NCBI RefSeq assembly: GCF_024505145.1
Contig: NZ_JANIAA010000023.1
Location: 1-64,000, forward strand
Reading direction: 5' to 3'
DNA: 64,000 nt
Origin: Streptomyces rugosispiralis
Lineage (GTDB): Bacteria; Actinomycetota; Actinomycetes; Streptomycetales; Streptomycetaceae
Shown here: in pieces, positions 36,455 through 42,774 of the stretch
Position numbering within the stretch: position 1 is the stretch's first letter
How the letters are laid out: every line of letters starts with the position of its first letter
Translations under genes and position numbers: made by a program
Notes under the pieces: generated by a model
What the model was told of the DNA's origin: nothing
The model's database searches: none
Seen by the model: only the letters and a program-made list of their open reading frames with translations

Positions 36455-37657
36455 GTGAGCAACTGGGCGGACCTTACGAACGGCAAGCGCATCAAGCACC
36501 TGCGGGGCTCCGATCTGACGCAGCAGGGACTCGCCGATGCATCGGGGCTGTCCCTCGCCCTGGTGCAGAAAGCCGAGCAGGACCGCGGCGAGTTGTCCGT
36601 CGGTTCTCTGCTCAAGCTCGCCCACGCGCTGAATACGGACGTATCCGTGATCCTGGGCCAGCAGGCGCCGCGCCGGGGGATGAACCAGGACACCAGGGTC
36701 GCTCTGCGGCGGCTCTCCGACGCGGTGCACGACAGCGCTCTCGGGGACTGGGACGGCACCGGGGAGCCGAGCCCGGTTGATGAACTGTCGGCTGTCGGCG
36801 ATCGCGTGTGCGCCGCCTACTGGCAGGGCCATTACGTGGAGTTGAGCGAACTCGTCGCCAGGGTGTTACTTGAAGGCAGCTTTCAGTACGGGCAAGCGAC
36901 GGGACACGAACGTGAGCGGCTGGCCGTGGTCCTGGCCGATAGCTACCGGTTCGTCTCCTCGACCGCGATCCTGTTGGGGCAGCGTGATCTCGCGCTGAGC
37001 GCGCTCACCTCAGCGTATCGCCTGGCAGAGGACTCCGGAGATGCCGTGTTGGTCGCGCTCTTGGGATCGACGCTGTCATGGATTCACCTACGGAGTGCGA
37101 AGGTTCCTCGGGCGATTGCCGTCGCGGAGCGTGCGGCCTCGCGGATCGAGCCGTCACTCAGCAAAACGCCCCGCCCTGAGCTGTTTGCGTATGGTCACCT
37201 CATGATCTCTGCGGCCGTTGGTGCCTCACGCTGTGGTGACGCCGCATCCGCAGATGACTATCTGTCGCAGGCGCAGGCCGCAGCGGCTCGGCTCGGTCGC
37301 GACGAGCTGGTGCACGGCACCTTTTTTGGCCCCACTACCGCGAACACCGAGGCCGTGGGAATCGCTGTGGCGCTTGGGAACTATGGACAGGCGCTGAAGC
37401 TCATCTCACGTACTGAGCTGCCTGGCGCCATGCCAAGGGTCGTCCGCAACCGCTACAAGCTTGACGTTGCCCTCGCGCAGTGCGCCGTTGGCCTTCACGA
37501 CCAGGCGGGCGACACGCTGATCGAGGTAGGGCTCGACGCTCCGGAGTGGGTCAAGCATCAGGCCCTGCCCGGGGTCATCGGGAAGCGTCTGGCAAAGGTC
37601 TCAACGGCGCGCGTCCGGAGGATCGGTGAAGTGATCGGCGTGCCCTTGATCGCGTGA
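36455..37657 (+). CDS. XRE-family regulator with TPR-like C-terminal domain
   Basis: A 400-residue protein. An N-terminal helix-turn-helix (KRIKHLRGSDLTQQGLADAS, LSLALVQKAEQDRGELSVGS, LLKLAHALNTDVSVILG) is followed by about 300 residues of helical repeats (RDLALSALTSAYRLAEDSGD, VPRAIAVAERAASRIEP, YLSQAQAAAARLG), an NsdA/PlcR-like arrangement in which TPRs may sense a peptide or protein. GTGs at 36449 and 36455 are both possible; 36455 has a gggg-rich site upstream. It lies just upstream of, and reads toward, the RiPP operon, so it is the obvious candidate regulator. A strong hairpin at 37681 separates them. Confidence 0.82.
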   Translation: MSNWADLTNGKRIKHLRGSDLTQQGLADASGLSLALVQKAEQDRGELSVGSLLKLAHALNTDVSVILGQQAPRRGMNQDTRVALRRLSDAVHDSALGDWDGTGEPSPVDELSAVGDRVCAAYWQGHYVELSELVARVLLEGSFQYGQATGHERERLAVVLADSYRFVSSTAILLGQRDLALSALTSAYRLAEDSGDAVLVALLGSTLSWIHLRSAKVPRAIAVAERAASRIEPSLSKTPRPELFAYGHLMISAAVGASRCGDAASADDYLSQAQAAAARLGRDELVHGTFFGPTTANTEAVGIAVALGNYGQALKLISRTELPGAMPRVVRNRYKLDVALAQCAVGLHDQAGDTLIEVGLDAPEWVKHQALPGVIGKRLAKVSTARVRRIGEVIGVPLIA

Positions 37658-37680
37658 TTCCTACGGAGCGTACGAGTTGA

Positions 37681-37702
37681 GGCCGGGCGACCTCGCCCGG
37701 CC
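37681..37702 (+). terminator. Terminator after XRE regulator
   Basis: ggccgggcga (37681-37690) pairs with tcgcccggcc (37693-37702), a perfect 10-bp stem with a 2-nt nominal loop, 24 bp after the stop. It isolates the regulator from the operon starting at 37752. Confidence 0.7.
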
Positions 37703-37751
37703 CTACCCGGCATCCCTTCACTGTGGGTGGTCATTCGAGCACGATTGATGC

Positions 37752-38237
37752 ATGGTCAGCAACACGATCGAGCAGAGGCAGGGACAGACCAGGTCCCATC
37801 GAACTGGCAGTGACCTGAGACGGCGCCAGGCACTCGCTGACGCGGCGGCGGGTATCTCGCCGGGCGAGGCCGCTGTACCGGCCGAGGCCGCGAAGATCGA
37901 GCGGTTCCGGTGCGTGCTCTACCTGTGCGGTGCTCCCAACACGAACATCGCGGGACCTCGCCAGGAGTGCACGGAGTACGCCGAGGCGTTCGGGTGGGAG
38001 ATCACGGACGTGATCGAGGAACGCGTGGGGTTGCTGCCGCCGCAAGGGCGTGACGGGTTGAGGCAGGCCGTCGAGTGCATCAAGAGCGACGAGGCCGGGG
38101 CGGTACTCACGGCGTGGCGCTCGATGATCTCGTCTGTTCCGCAGGAGTACGACGAGGTAGCACGCGAGATCGAGAAGGCGGGCGGCTTCCTGCACGTCAA
38201 GGACTCGGCGCGCAACGAGCAGGGGGCAGCGCGGTGA
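37752..38237 (+). CDS. Serine-recombinase-fold protein lacking the catalytic serine
   Basis: A 161-residue protein. After a polar N-terminus of about 50 residues, the rest resembles the N-terminal catalytic domain of serine recombinases: RCVLYLCGAPNTNIAGPRQE aligns with the usual LYLRVSTDEQ start, ECTEYAEAFGWEITDVIEER with the next helix-strand, DEAGAVLTAWRSMISSVPQE with the VVWRLDRLARS region, and EVAREIEKAGGFLHV. The nucleophilic Ser position is Ala or Gly, and no DNA-binding domain follows. It is therefore probably a non-catalytic relative, perhaps a regulator or scaffold. The first gene of the operon; its stop overlaps the next start as GTGA. Confidence 0.7.
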   Translation: MVSNTIEQRQGQTRSHRTGSDLRRRQALADAAAGISPGEAAVPAEAAKIERFRCVLYLCGAPNTNIAGPRQECTEYAEAFGWEITDVIEERVGLLPPQGRDGLRQAVECIKSDEAGAVLTAWRSMISSVPQEYDEVAREIEKAGGFLHVKDSARNEQGAAR

Positions 38238-38509
38238 CCCGGCGCGTGTTCCGTTACGTCCCGTTCACCATCGAGCAGGACCAGACGGCAGAGCCGGAGT
38301 ACGAGGCTCGGTGCGTATCCGGTGACGAAACCGAGTGTGGTGCGGAGTCCGGCACGCACCGCGACCCGGGGCCGGTCGAGGAGTGGCAGCGTAGGCGCAC
38401 GCAGGAGACCGGACACCGGCGCTACCGCCGCAACTTCGGCGGCTACGCGGTGATGCGGCCCCCGGCGGAACTTGCCGAACTTGCGCGGTTGACCGGGGGC
38501 ACGGCGTGA
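38234..38509 (+). CDS. DUF7848-like small protein
   Basis: A 91-residue protein starting VTRRVFRYVPFTIEQDQTAE, with a central CVSGDETECGAESG that places two Cys residues eight positions apart, then QRRRTQETGHRRYRRNFGGY and VMRPPAELAELARL. The RYVPFTIEQD and HRRYRRNF blocks are typical of DUF7848 proteins, common near streptomycete accessory operons; function is unknown. The GTG at 38234 overlaps the previous stop, and its own stop overlaps the next GTG at 38506, which indicates tight translational coupling. Confidence 0.7.
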   Translation: MTRRVFRYVPFTIEQDQTAEPEYEARCVSGDETECGAESGTHRDPGPVEEWQRRRTQETGHRRYRRNFGGYAVMRPPAELAELARLTGGTA

Positions 38510-38877
38510 CGTTCGCCCCGGCCGTCGCGCGCCCGTGGCGCGATGTATGGCCGCTCATCGCGCAGGCGGACGACGGGAACCAGTGGGTGACCGGTGTCTG
38601 TTGGCTGTACTGCCGACGGGAGGGCGTGCGCGTGCTGTGGGTCGGCTCCGTGACCACGCCCGGTGCGACGGGCGACGTGTACGCGTGCGGCCCGTGCATC
38701 GCGGAGCTTGACCACATGGTGCGCGTTCAGTCTCATGACCGGGACCGAATCGCCGACCGCGCCGTACAGTCCGCCACGCTCACCGTGCCCGCGCGCACAC
38801 TCCCACCGCGCACACTCCCACCGCGCGCTCTGCCCGCAGGCGCGTCCGGGGGCCGTCACCGACTGCCCCGCCGCTGA
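38506..38877 (+). CDS. Small Cys-rich protein, unknown function
   Basis: A 123-residue protein beginning VTFAPAVARPWRDVWPLIAQ. Four Cys residues, in VCWLYCRREG and YACGPCIAELD, form a plausible zinc-binding pair of knuckles. The C-terminal tail (ARTLPPRTLPPRALPAG) is encoded by 15-nt tandem repeats (gcgcacactcccacc). No family was recognised. The GTG at 38506 overlaps the preceding stop by 4 nt. It is the last gene before the 178-bp structured gap and tgmA. Confidence 0.62.
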   Translation: MTFAPAVARPWRDVWPLIAQADDGNQWVTGVCWLYCRREGVRVLWVGSVTTPGATGDVYACGPCIAELDHMVRVQSHDRDRIADRAVQSATLTVPARTLPPRTLPPRALPAGASGGRHRLPRR

Positions 38878-39055
38878 AGACTCCGCCCCCTGCCGGGGAT
38901 GGCCTGTTGACCGGGTTTCCCACACCGAACCCCCGGCAGGGGAGCGGGTACCGCCCCGCCCCGGTTGGATCACCGCCCGTGACCCTTGGACAGGTCGAGC
39001 GCCACCGGGGCGGGTCACATGCAGCGTTGAAATCGACACCACGGAGGTACGCAGC
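38878..39055 (+). promoter_or_regulatory. Structured gap before tgmA
   Basis: Two long inverted repeats occur. cccctgccgggg (38887-38898) pairs perfectly with ccccggcagggg (38931-38942), a 12-bp stem with a 32-nt loop. cccgccccggt (38955-38965) pairs perfectly with accggggcggg (39004-39014), an 11-bp stem with a 38-nt loop. They could be an attenuator or terminator plus a leader structure that sets high tgmA expression relative to the upstream genes. GGAGGT at about 39043-39048 is the tgmA ribosome binding site. Confidence 0.5.
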
Positions 39056-39289
39056 ATGAGCACCGCGACCGCTCCCGCAATCCCGTTTGGTGTACGGCAC
39101 TTGGTATCGCCGCCGCCGAACACGTCGGAAGCCCTGGTCATCACGTTCAGCGAGTCGCTTCAGCTCAACGTGTCCGCCCAGGGCAACCCGTGGCACGCAT
39201 TATCCGCGAACAAGCCGGAGACGCAGACAGAGACCAGCAACGGCGACGGCAGCGCGCCGGGCTCCGACAGCGGAACCGACCTGTACTGA
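39056..39289 (+). CDS. tgmA: Graspetide precursor peptide (ATP-grasp-modified RiPP)
   Basis: A 77-residue precursor. The leader holds PFGVRHL at residues 10-16, the PFGxRxL-type element bound by ATP-grasp maturases, and the conserved SLQLNVSAQGNPWHALS block at residues 34-50. The C-terminal core after about residue 52 is polar and rich in Thr/Ser (T56, T58, T60, S61, S66, S70, S72, T74) and Asp/Glu (E55, E59, D64, D71, D75), the donors and acceptors for omega-ester links. NG (62-63), DG (64-65) and DS (71-72) are possible targets for the PIMT-like methyltransferase. The ATG at 39056 has a GGAGGT RBS. tgmB starts 1 nt after its stop. Confidence 0.9.
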   Translation: MSTATAPAIPFGVRHLVSPPPNTSEALVITFSESLQLNVSAQGNPWHALSANKPETQTETSNGDGSAPGSDSGTDLY

Positions 39290-39290
39290 C

Positions 39291-40244
39291 ATGGGTACCG
39301 TCCTCATCCTCACCGGCCGGGACGATCTGACGGCCGACGCGGTGGTTGAGGAACTGGCGAAGCGCGGTGAGAACGTCGTCCGGTACGACACGGCCGACTT
39401 TCCCACCGCTTCCCGCCTGGCCGTCTCCCTCACGGGGGACGGCTGGGCGGGCTCCCTCACTGGTTCCCGCACGCTCCGCCTTGAGACCGTGAAGTCGGTG
39501 TGGTGGCGCCGACCCAACGAGTTCGTCACCCCCGACGACTGGCCGGGCCATGCGCAGGCTCTCGCCGTCTCGGAAGCCCGATCCGGCGTGCTCGGCGTGC
39601 TCGGCTCCCTGCCCGTGCGCTGGATCAATCACCCCGCCCACGACTCCGCCGCGAGCTACAAACCCCGGCAACTCGCCGTAGCGGCCCGCGTAGGGCTGGA
39701 CACCCCGCGCACCATCATCACGTCCGATCCGGAGTACGCACGCGTGTTCATGGGCGCGGACGAAGTGATCTACAAAGGGCTCGGCGGGGGCGTGCTCGGG
39801 CCGGATAGACAGCGGCAGTTCCTTCCCGTCGTGCGCGCCTCCGCCGGCGACCTGGACGACGGAGTCACCGGGACCGCGCACCTGTTCCAAGAGAACGTCG
39901 AGAAGGCGTATGAAGTCCGCCTTACCGTCATCGGAACCCGCATGTTCCCGGTCGCCATCCATGCCGGGAGCGAAGCCGCCAAACTCGACTGGCGCACCGA
40001 TTACCGCTCGCTGACGTACGAACGCGTGGAGCTGCCTTCGGAGGTAGAGAAGGGGGTGCGCAGGCTCATGGATGAGCTGGGGCTCTTCTTCGGCGCGCTG
40101 GACTTCGTCGTCACCCCTGACGGGCGGTGGAAGTTTCTGGAGGTTAACCCCAACGGCCAATGGCACTGGATCGCTGTCAAGGCGAACGTTCCGCTCGTGG
40201 GAGCCATGGCCGACGCACTGCAAGGAGAAGCCGAATGCCTGTAA
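39291..40244 (+). CDS. tgmB: ATP-grasp graspetide maturase
   Basis: A 317-residue ATP-grasp ligase of the SAV_5884-type RiPP maturase family. The N-terminal pre-ATP-grasp domain has VLILTGRDDLTADAVVEEL and SVWWRRPNEF; the central part has INHPAHDSAASYKPRQLAVA and EVIYKGLGGGVLG; the C-terminal ATP-grasp part has FQENVEKAYEVRLTVIGTRM and FLEVNPNGQWHWIA, with Mg2+-binding Glu284 and Asn286. These enzymes phosphorylate Asp/Glu side chains of the precursor and let Ser/Thr (or Lys) attack, giving ester or amide macrocycles. The start is 1 nt after the tgmA stop, and the 3' end overlaps tgmC by 10 nt. Confidence 0.93.
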   Translation: MGTVLILTGRDDLTADAVVEELAKRGENVVRYDTADFPTASRLAVSLTGDGWAGSLTGSRTLRLETVKSVWWRRPNEFVTPDDWPGHAQALAVSEARSGVLGVLGSLPVRWINHPAHDSAASYKPRQLAVAARVGLDTPRTIITSDPEYARVFMGADEVIYKGLGGGVLGPDRQRQFLPVVRASAGDLDDGVTGTAHLFQENVEKAYEVRLTVIGTRMFPVAIHAGSEAAKLDWRTDYRSLTYERVELPSEVEKGVRRLMDELGLFFGALDFVVTPDGRWKFLEVNPNGQWHWIAVKANVPLVGAMADALQGEAECL

Positions 40245-41401
40245 CCGACCCGTGGACCGACGCCGCGAGGGCGCTGGCCGACAAGGTGACCGCCAACGCC
40301 GCTGAATGGCATGAAGCCGTCAGCGTGACGCCCCGTCATCTGCTCGTGCCGCAATGGTGGGAACGCATCCCGAACAGCCCCGCCGAAGAATGGGAACTGG
40401 TCGCTCACACTGAAGATGCCCCGGCCCGGGTCGCAACGGCCTACAGCGATGCGACCCTCGTCACCCGCGTCGGCCCCCGCCATGCCGACCACGCCAAGCC
40501 GGACGAGAAGGCGACCGGTAGCCCCACGTCGTCATCAACGCTGCCGGGCCTGGTCGTGTCCATGATGCACCGCTTGGACGCAAAGCCGGGGCACAAGGTC
40601 TTGGACGTCGGCACAGGCTCCGGCTACGCGCTTGCCCTCTTCGCTCACCGCCTTGGAGACGACCACGTGACGAGCGTGGACGTAGACGCGTATCTCGTGG
40701 AGGCCGCCCGCGCCCGCCTGGCTGCATTCGGCCGAACTCCGCGCATCGAGGCGACCGACGCGACCAGGGCTCTCCCCGACTCCGAATACGACCGGATCAT
40801 GGCCACGGTCTCAGTGCGCCCCGTTCCGGAAACGTGGCTTCATGCGCTGCGTCCGGGCGGCAGGATCGTCACCACGATTGCTCACACGGCCCTGTTGATC
40901 ACGGCCGACATGGGAGACGACGGCGTCGCACGAGGGAGCGTTCAGCCAGACCCGGCAACGTTCATGGAGACCCGGCAGGAAGCCGACTACCCGCCCAAGC
41001 TGAACGACGTGTTCACGTTGGCGCGCGAGGGCGACGGGGAGCAAGTACGGGCGGCCGTTGGCCCTATCCCAGACCTCTGGCAGGAATGGCCGCTCCGATG
41101 GCTGTACGAGCTGGACACGCCCGGCGTTGAGACCCGCGCGGTTAAGATGCCGGACGGCCGACGCGTCCTCTGGCTGCTCGCCGCGGACGGCTCGTGGGCG
41201 TGCGCGGAGGAAAGCGAAGACGGAGCGGCCGACCTGGTTCACCAGGGCGGCTCGCGTCGGCTCTGGGACGGCCTAGAACGCGTCCGGCGCATGTGGGAGG
41301 AGCGGAACCGCTTCTCGCTCCACTCGATGACTGTCGAACTCAACCCGGACAGCGGCGGCACGCTGACAGCCCCGGACGGCACATGGACTTTCACCCTCTG
41401 A
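40235..41401 (+). CDS. tgmC: PIMT-like methyltransferase of graspetide system
   Basis: A 388-residue methyltransferase. The SAM-binding motif I is LDVGTGSGY at residues 123-131, followed by VTSVDVDAYLVEAARARLAA and ALRPGGRIVTTI, the layout of protein-L-isoaspartate O-methyltransferase. The N-terminal VSVTPRHLLVPQWWERIPN resembles the family's substrate-side region, and a C-terminal extension of about 140 residues is particular to the ATP-grasp-associated subgroup. In fuscimiditide-type pathways such homologues methylate an Asp of the ester-linked peptide, which then forms an aspartimide; the same is inferred here. The ATG at 40235 lies inside the tgmB 3' end. Confidence 0.9.
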   Translation: MPVTDPWTDAARALADKVTANAAEWHEAVSVTPRHLLVPQWWERIPNSPAEEWELVAHTEDAPARVATAYSDATLVTRVGPRHADHAKPDEKATGSPTSSSTLPGLVVSMMHRLDAKPGHKVLDVGTGSGYALALFAHRLGDDHVTSVDVDAYLVEAARARLAAFGRTPRIEATDATRALPDSEYDRIMATVSVRPVPETWLHALRPGGRIVTTIAHTALLITADMGDDGVARGSVQPDPATFMETRQEADYPPKLNDVFTLAREGDGEQVRAAVGPIPDLWQEWPLRWLYELDTPGVETRAVKMPDGRRVLWLLAADGSWACAEESEDGAADLVHQGGSRRLWDGLERVRRMWEERNRFSLHSMTVELNPDSGGTLTAPDGTWTFTL

Positions 41402-41421
41402 GTCCATCCGCCGCATGACCG

Positions 41422-41461
41422 CCCTGCCTGTCCGCCGTTCCCCCGTGGCGGACGGGCAGGG
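41422..41461 (+). terminator. Terminator of the RiPP operon
   Basis: A 15-bp stem with a single G-U pair (41422-41436 with 41447-41461) and a 10-nt loop, 20 bp after the tgmC stop. Confidence 0.8.
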
Positions 41462-41468
41462 GCCTCTC

Positions 41469-41663
41469 TCACGCGCCAGGGGCAGGCGTTTCGGGCTGCT
41501 GCTCGGCCACGTACGTACCGCGCCCCGACACCGCGTACACGAGTCCTTCCGCAGTTAGCGCGGCAATGGCGCGGCGGACGGTCGGGCGGGAGAGCCCGTA
41601 AGTGTCGGCCCACAAGAAAGCCCCGGCAACGACGGGCAAGGTCGTCACCGGGGCGGAGCCCAT
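41469..41663 (-). pseudogene. GntR-family regulator remnant
   Basis: The 64-codon frame contains DTYGLSRPTVRRAIAALTAE and GLVYAVSGRGTYVAEQ, the second half of a GntR winged helix including the recognition helix and wing. The first helix region (usually ending LPSERELA) is replaced by unrelated residues and no effector domain follows. No RBS precedes the ATG at 41663. It may be a fragment left by recombination at the edge of the RiPP island; a functional mini-regulator cannot be excluded. Confidence 0.6.
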
Positions 41664-41691
41664 CAGCTGTGGAAAAACCACCCCACCCACC

Positions 41692-42774
41692 TCACCCCCG
41701 CAACGACCCACTCCCCGTGGCCTCCGCCCCCGGAGCCCGCCGAGCCGGAACAGCGGCGCGGCGCGCCAGCGCGGCGGCGCCCGCCAGCCGCAGCAGCCCC
41801 GTAAGAGGGACGCGCGCCGCACCACGCGGCCCCGTACGCGGCACCCGCGGCGAGCGGTACGGCGCGTTCCAGCCGTACGGGAAGGACGCCTTGTCGGTCG
41901 TGATGATGTTCGTCGTCTCGTCGCACGCCAGAATCGCGATCAGCCACCGCCGCACCACCCGGTGAAAGGCGGGCGTCAGCGGCCGCGGCGCCAGCAGCCA
42001 GTCGCGGCACTGCCCGCTCACCGCGGACCGGTACGTCGTCTCGTCGTAGCGGTGCCACGGCGCCTCCGGGGTGATCGGATGCAGGCCGTAGTCCATCGCG
42101 GTCAGCGGCGCCAGCGCGGTGCGCAGCGCGTTGTGGTCCGCCCCCGGCAGCAGTTCGCACACGATCCACGGCCGGTGCCGCCGGATCGTGTCGTACGACC
42201 CGCGCAACACCGCCGCCTCGAACGTCTCCACGTCGATCTTGATCACATGCGGCGCGAGACCGCGCTCCCCGGTGAACGCGTCGACCGTCGTGACCGGCAC
42301 CGTGACCGACTCGGTGTGCCGGCGGTGGGCCGGGTTCAGCGAGTTGGAGGACTCCGACTTGAGCGAGAAGTACAGCTCGGCGGTGCCCGGTTCATCCGCC
42401 AGCGCGGTCTGCTGCACCTCGAAGCCGAGCCGGTTGCACTCCCGGATCCGGCGGCACAGCGCGGCCGTCTCCGGCGTCGGCTCGAACGCGATGGCCCGCG
42501 GCCCGCGCCCGCCGTCCCCGTACACCGCGCTGATCAGCGCCGAGTACAGCCCGATGTGCGCGCCGATGTCGTACACCGCGCTGCCCTCGGGCGCCTGCTG
42601 GGCCAGGGCCAGCAAGGTGGCCTGGGTGGTCGGCTCGTAGCCCGCGAGCCCGGCGCGCCGCAACTGCCGCTGTACGGCGGTCTGTTTGCGGCTGAGCACA
42701 TTGAGCGCCCGCGGATACGGCCCGCCCGCCTCGAGGACGTCCGGGTTCAGCGGAAGAGTGATGGCGAGGGGCAT
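41692..42774 (-). CDS. FkbM-family SAM-dependent methyltransferase
   Basis: A 360-residue protein. The central FkbM domain has GSAVYDIGAHIGLYSALISA (motif I), RAIAFEPTPETAALCRRIRE, VPVTTVDAFT, PHVIKIDVETFEAAVLRGSY and RPWIVCELLPGADHNAL. FkbM proteins O-methylate sugars or polyketides. Beside a Stealth phosphotransferase the likely substrate is a capsular or wall polysaccharide. The ATG at 42774 lies inside the 3' end of the Stealth gene (28-nt overlap), which fixes the operon. The C-terminal 60 residues are Arg/Ala-rich and not conserved. Confidence 0.85.
   Translation of the reverse strand: MPLAITLPLNPDVLEAGGPYPRALNVLSRKQTAVQRQLRRAGLAGYEPTTQATLLALAQQAPEGSAVYDIGAHIGLYSALISAVYGDGGRGPRAIAFEPTPETAALCRRIRECNRLGFEVQQTALADEPGTAELYFSLKSESSNSLNPAHRRHTESVTVPVTTVDAFTGERGLAPHVIKIDVETFEAAVLRGSYDTIRRHRPWIVCELLPGADHNALRTALAPLTAMDYGLHPITPEAPWHRYDETTYRSAVSGQCRDWLLAPRPLTPAFHRVVRRWLIAILACDETTNIITTDKASFPYGWNAPYRSPRVPRTGPRGAARVPLTGLLRLAGAAALARRAAVPARRAPGAEATGSGSLRG

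Noticed and set aside
37752..38237. Functional serine recombinase mobilising the RiPP genes
   Set aside because: The nucleophilic Ser and DNA-binding domain are absent, and no attachment-site duplication was found at the island edges.
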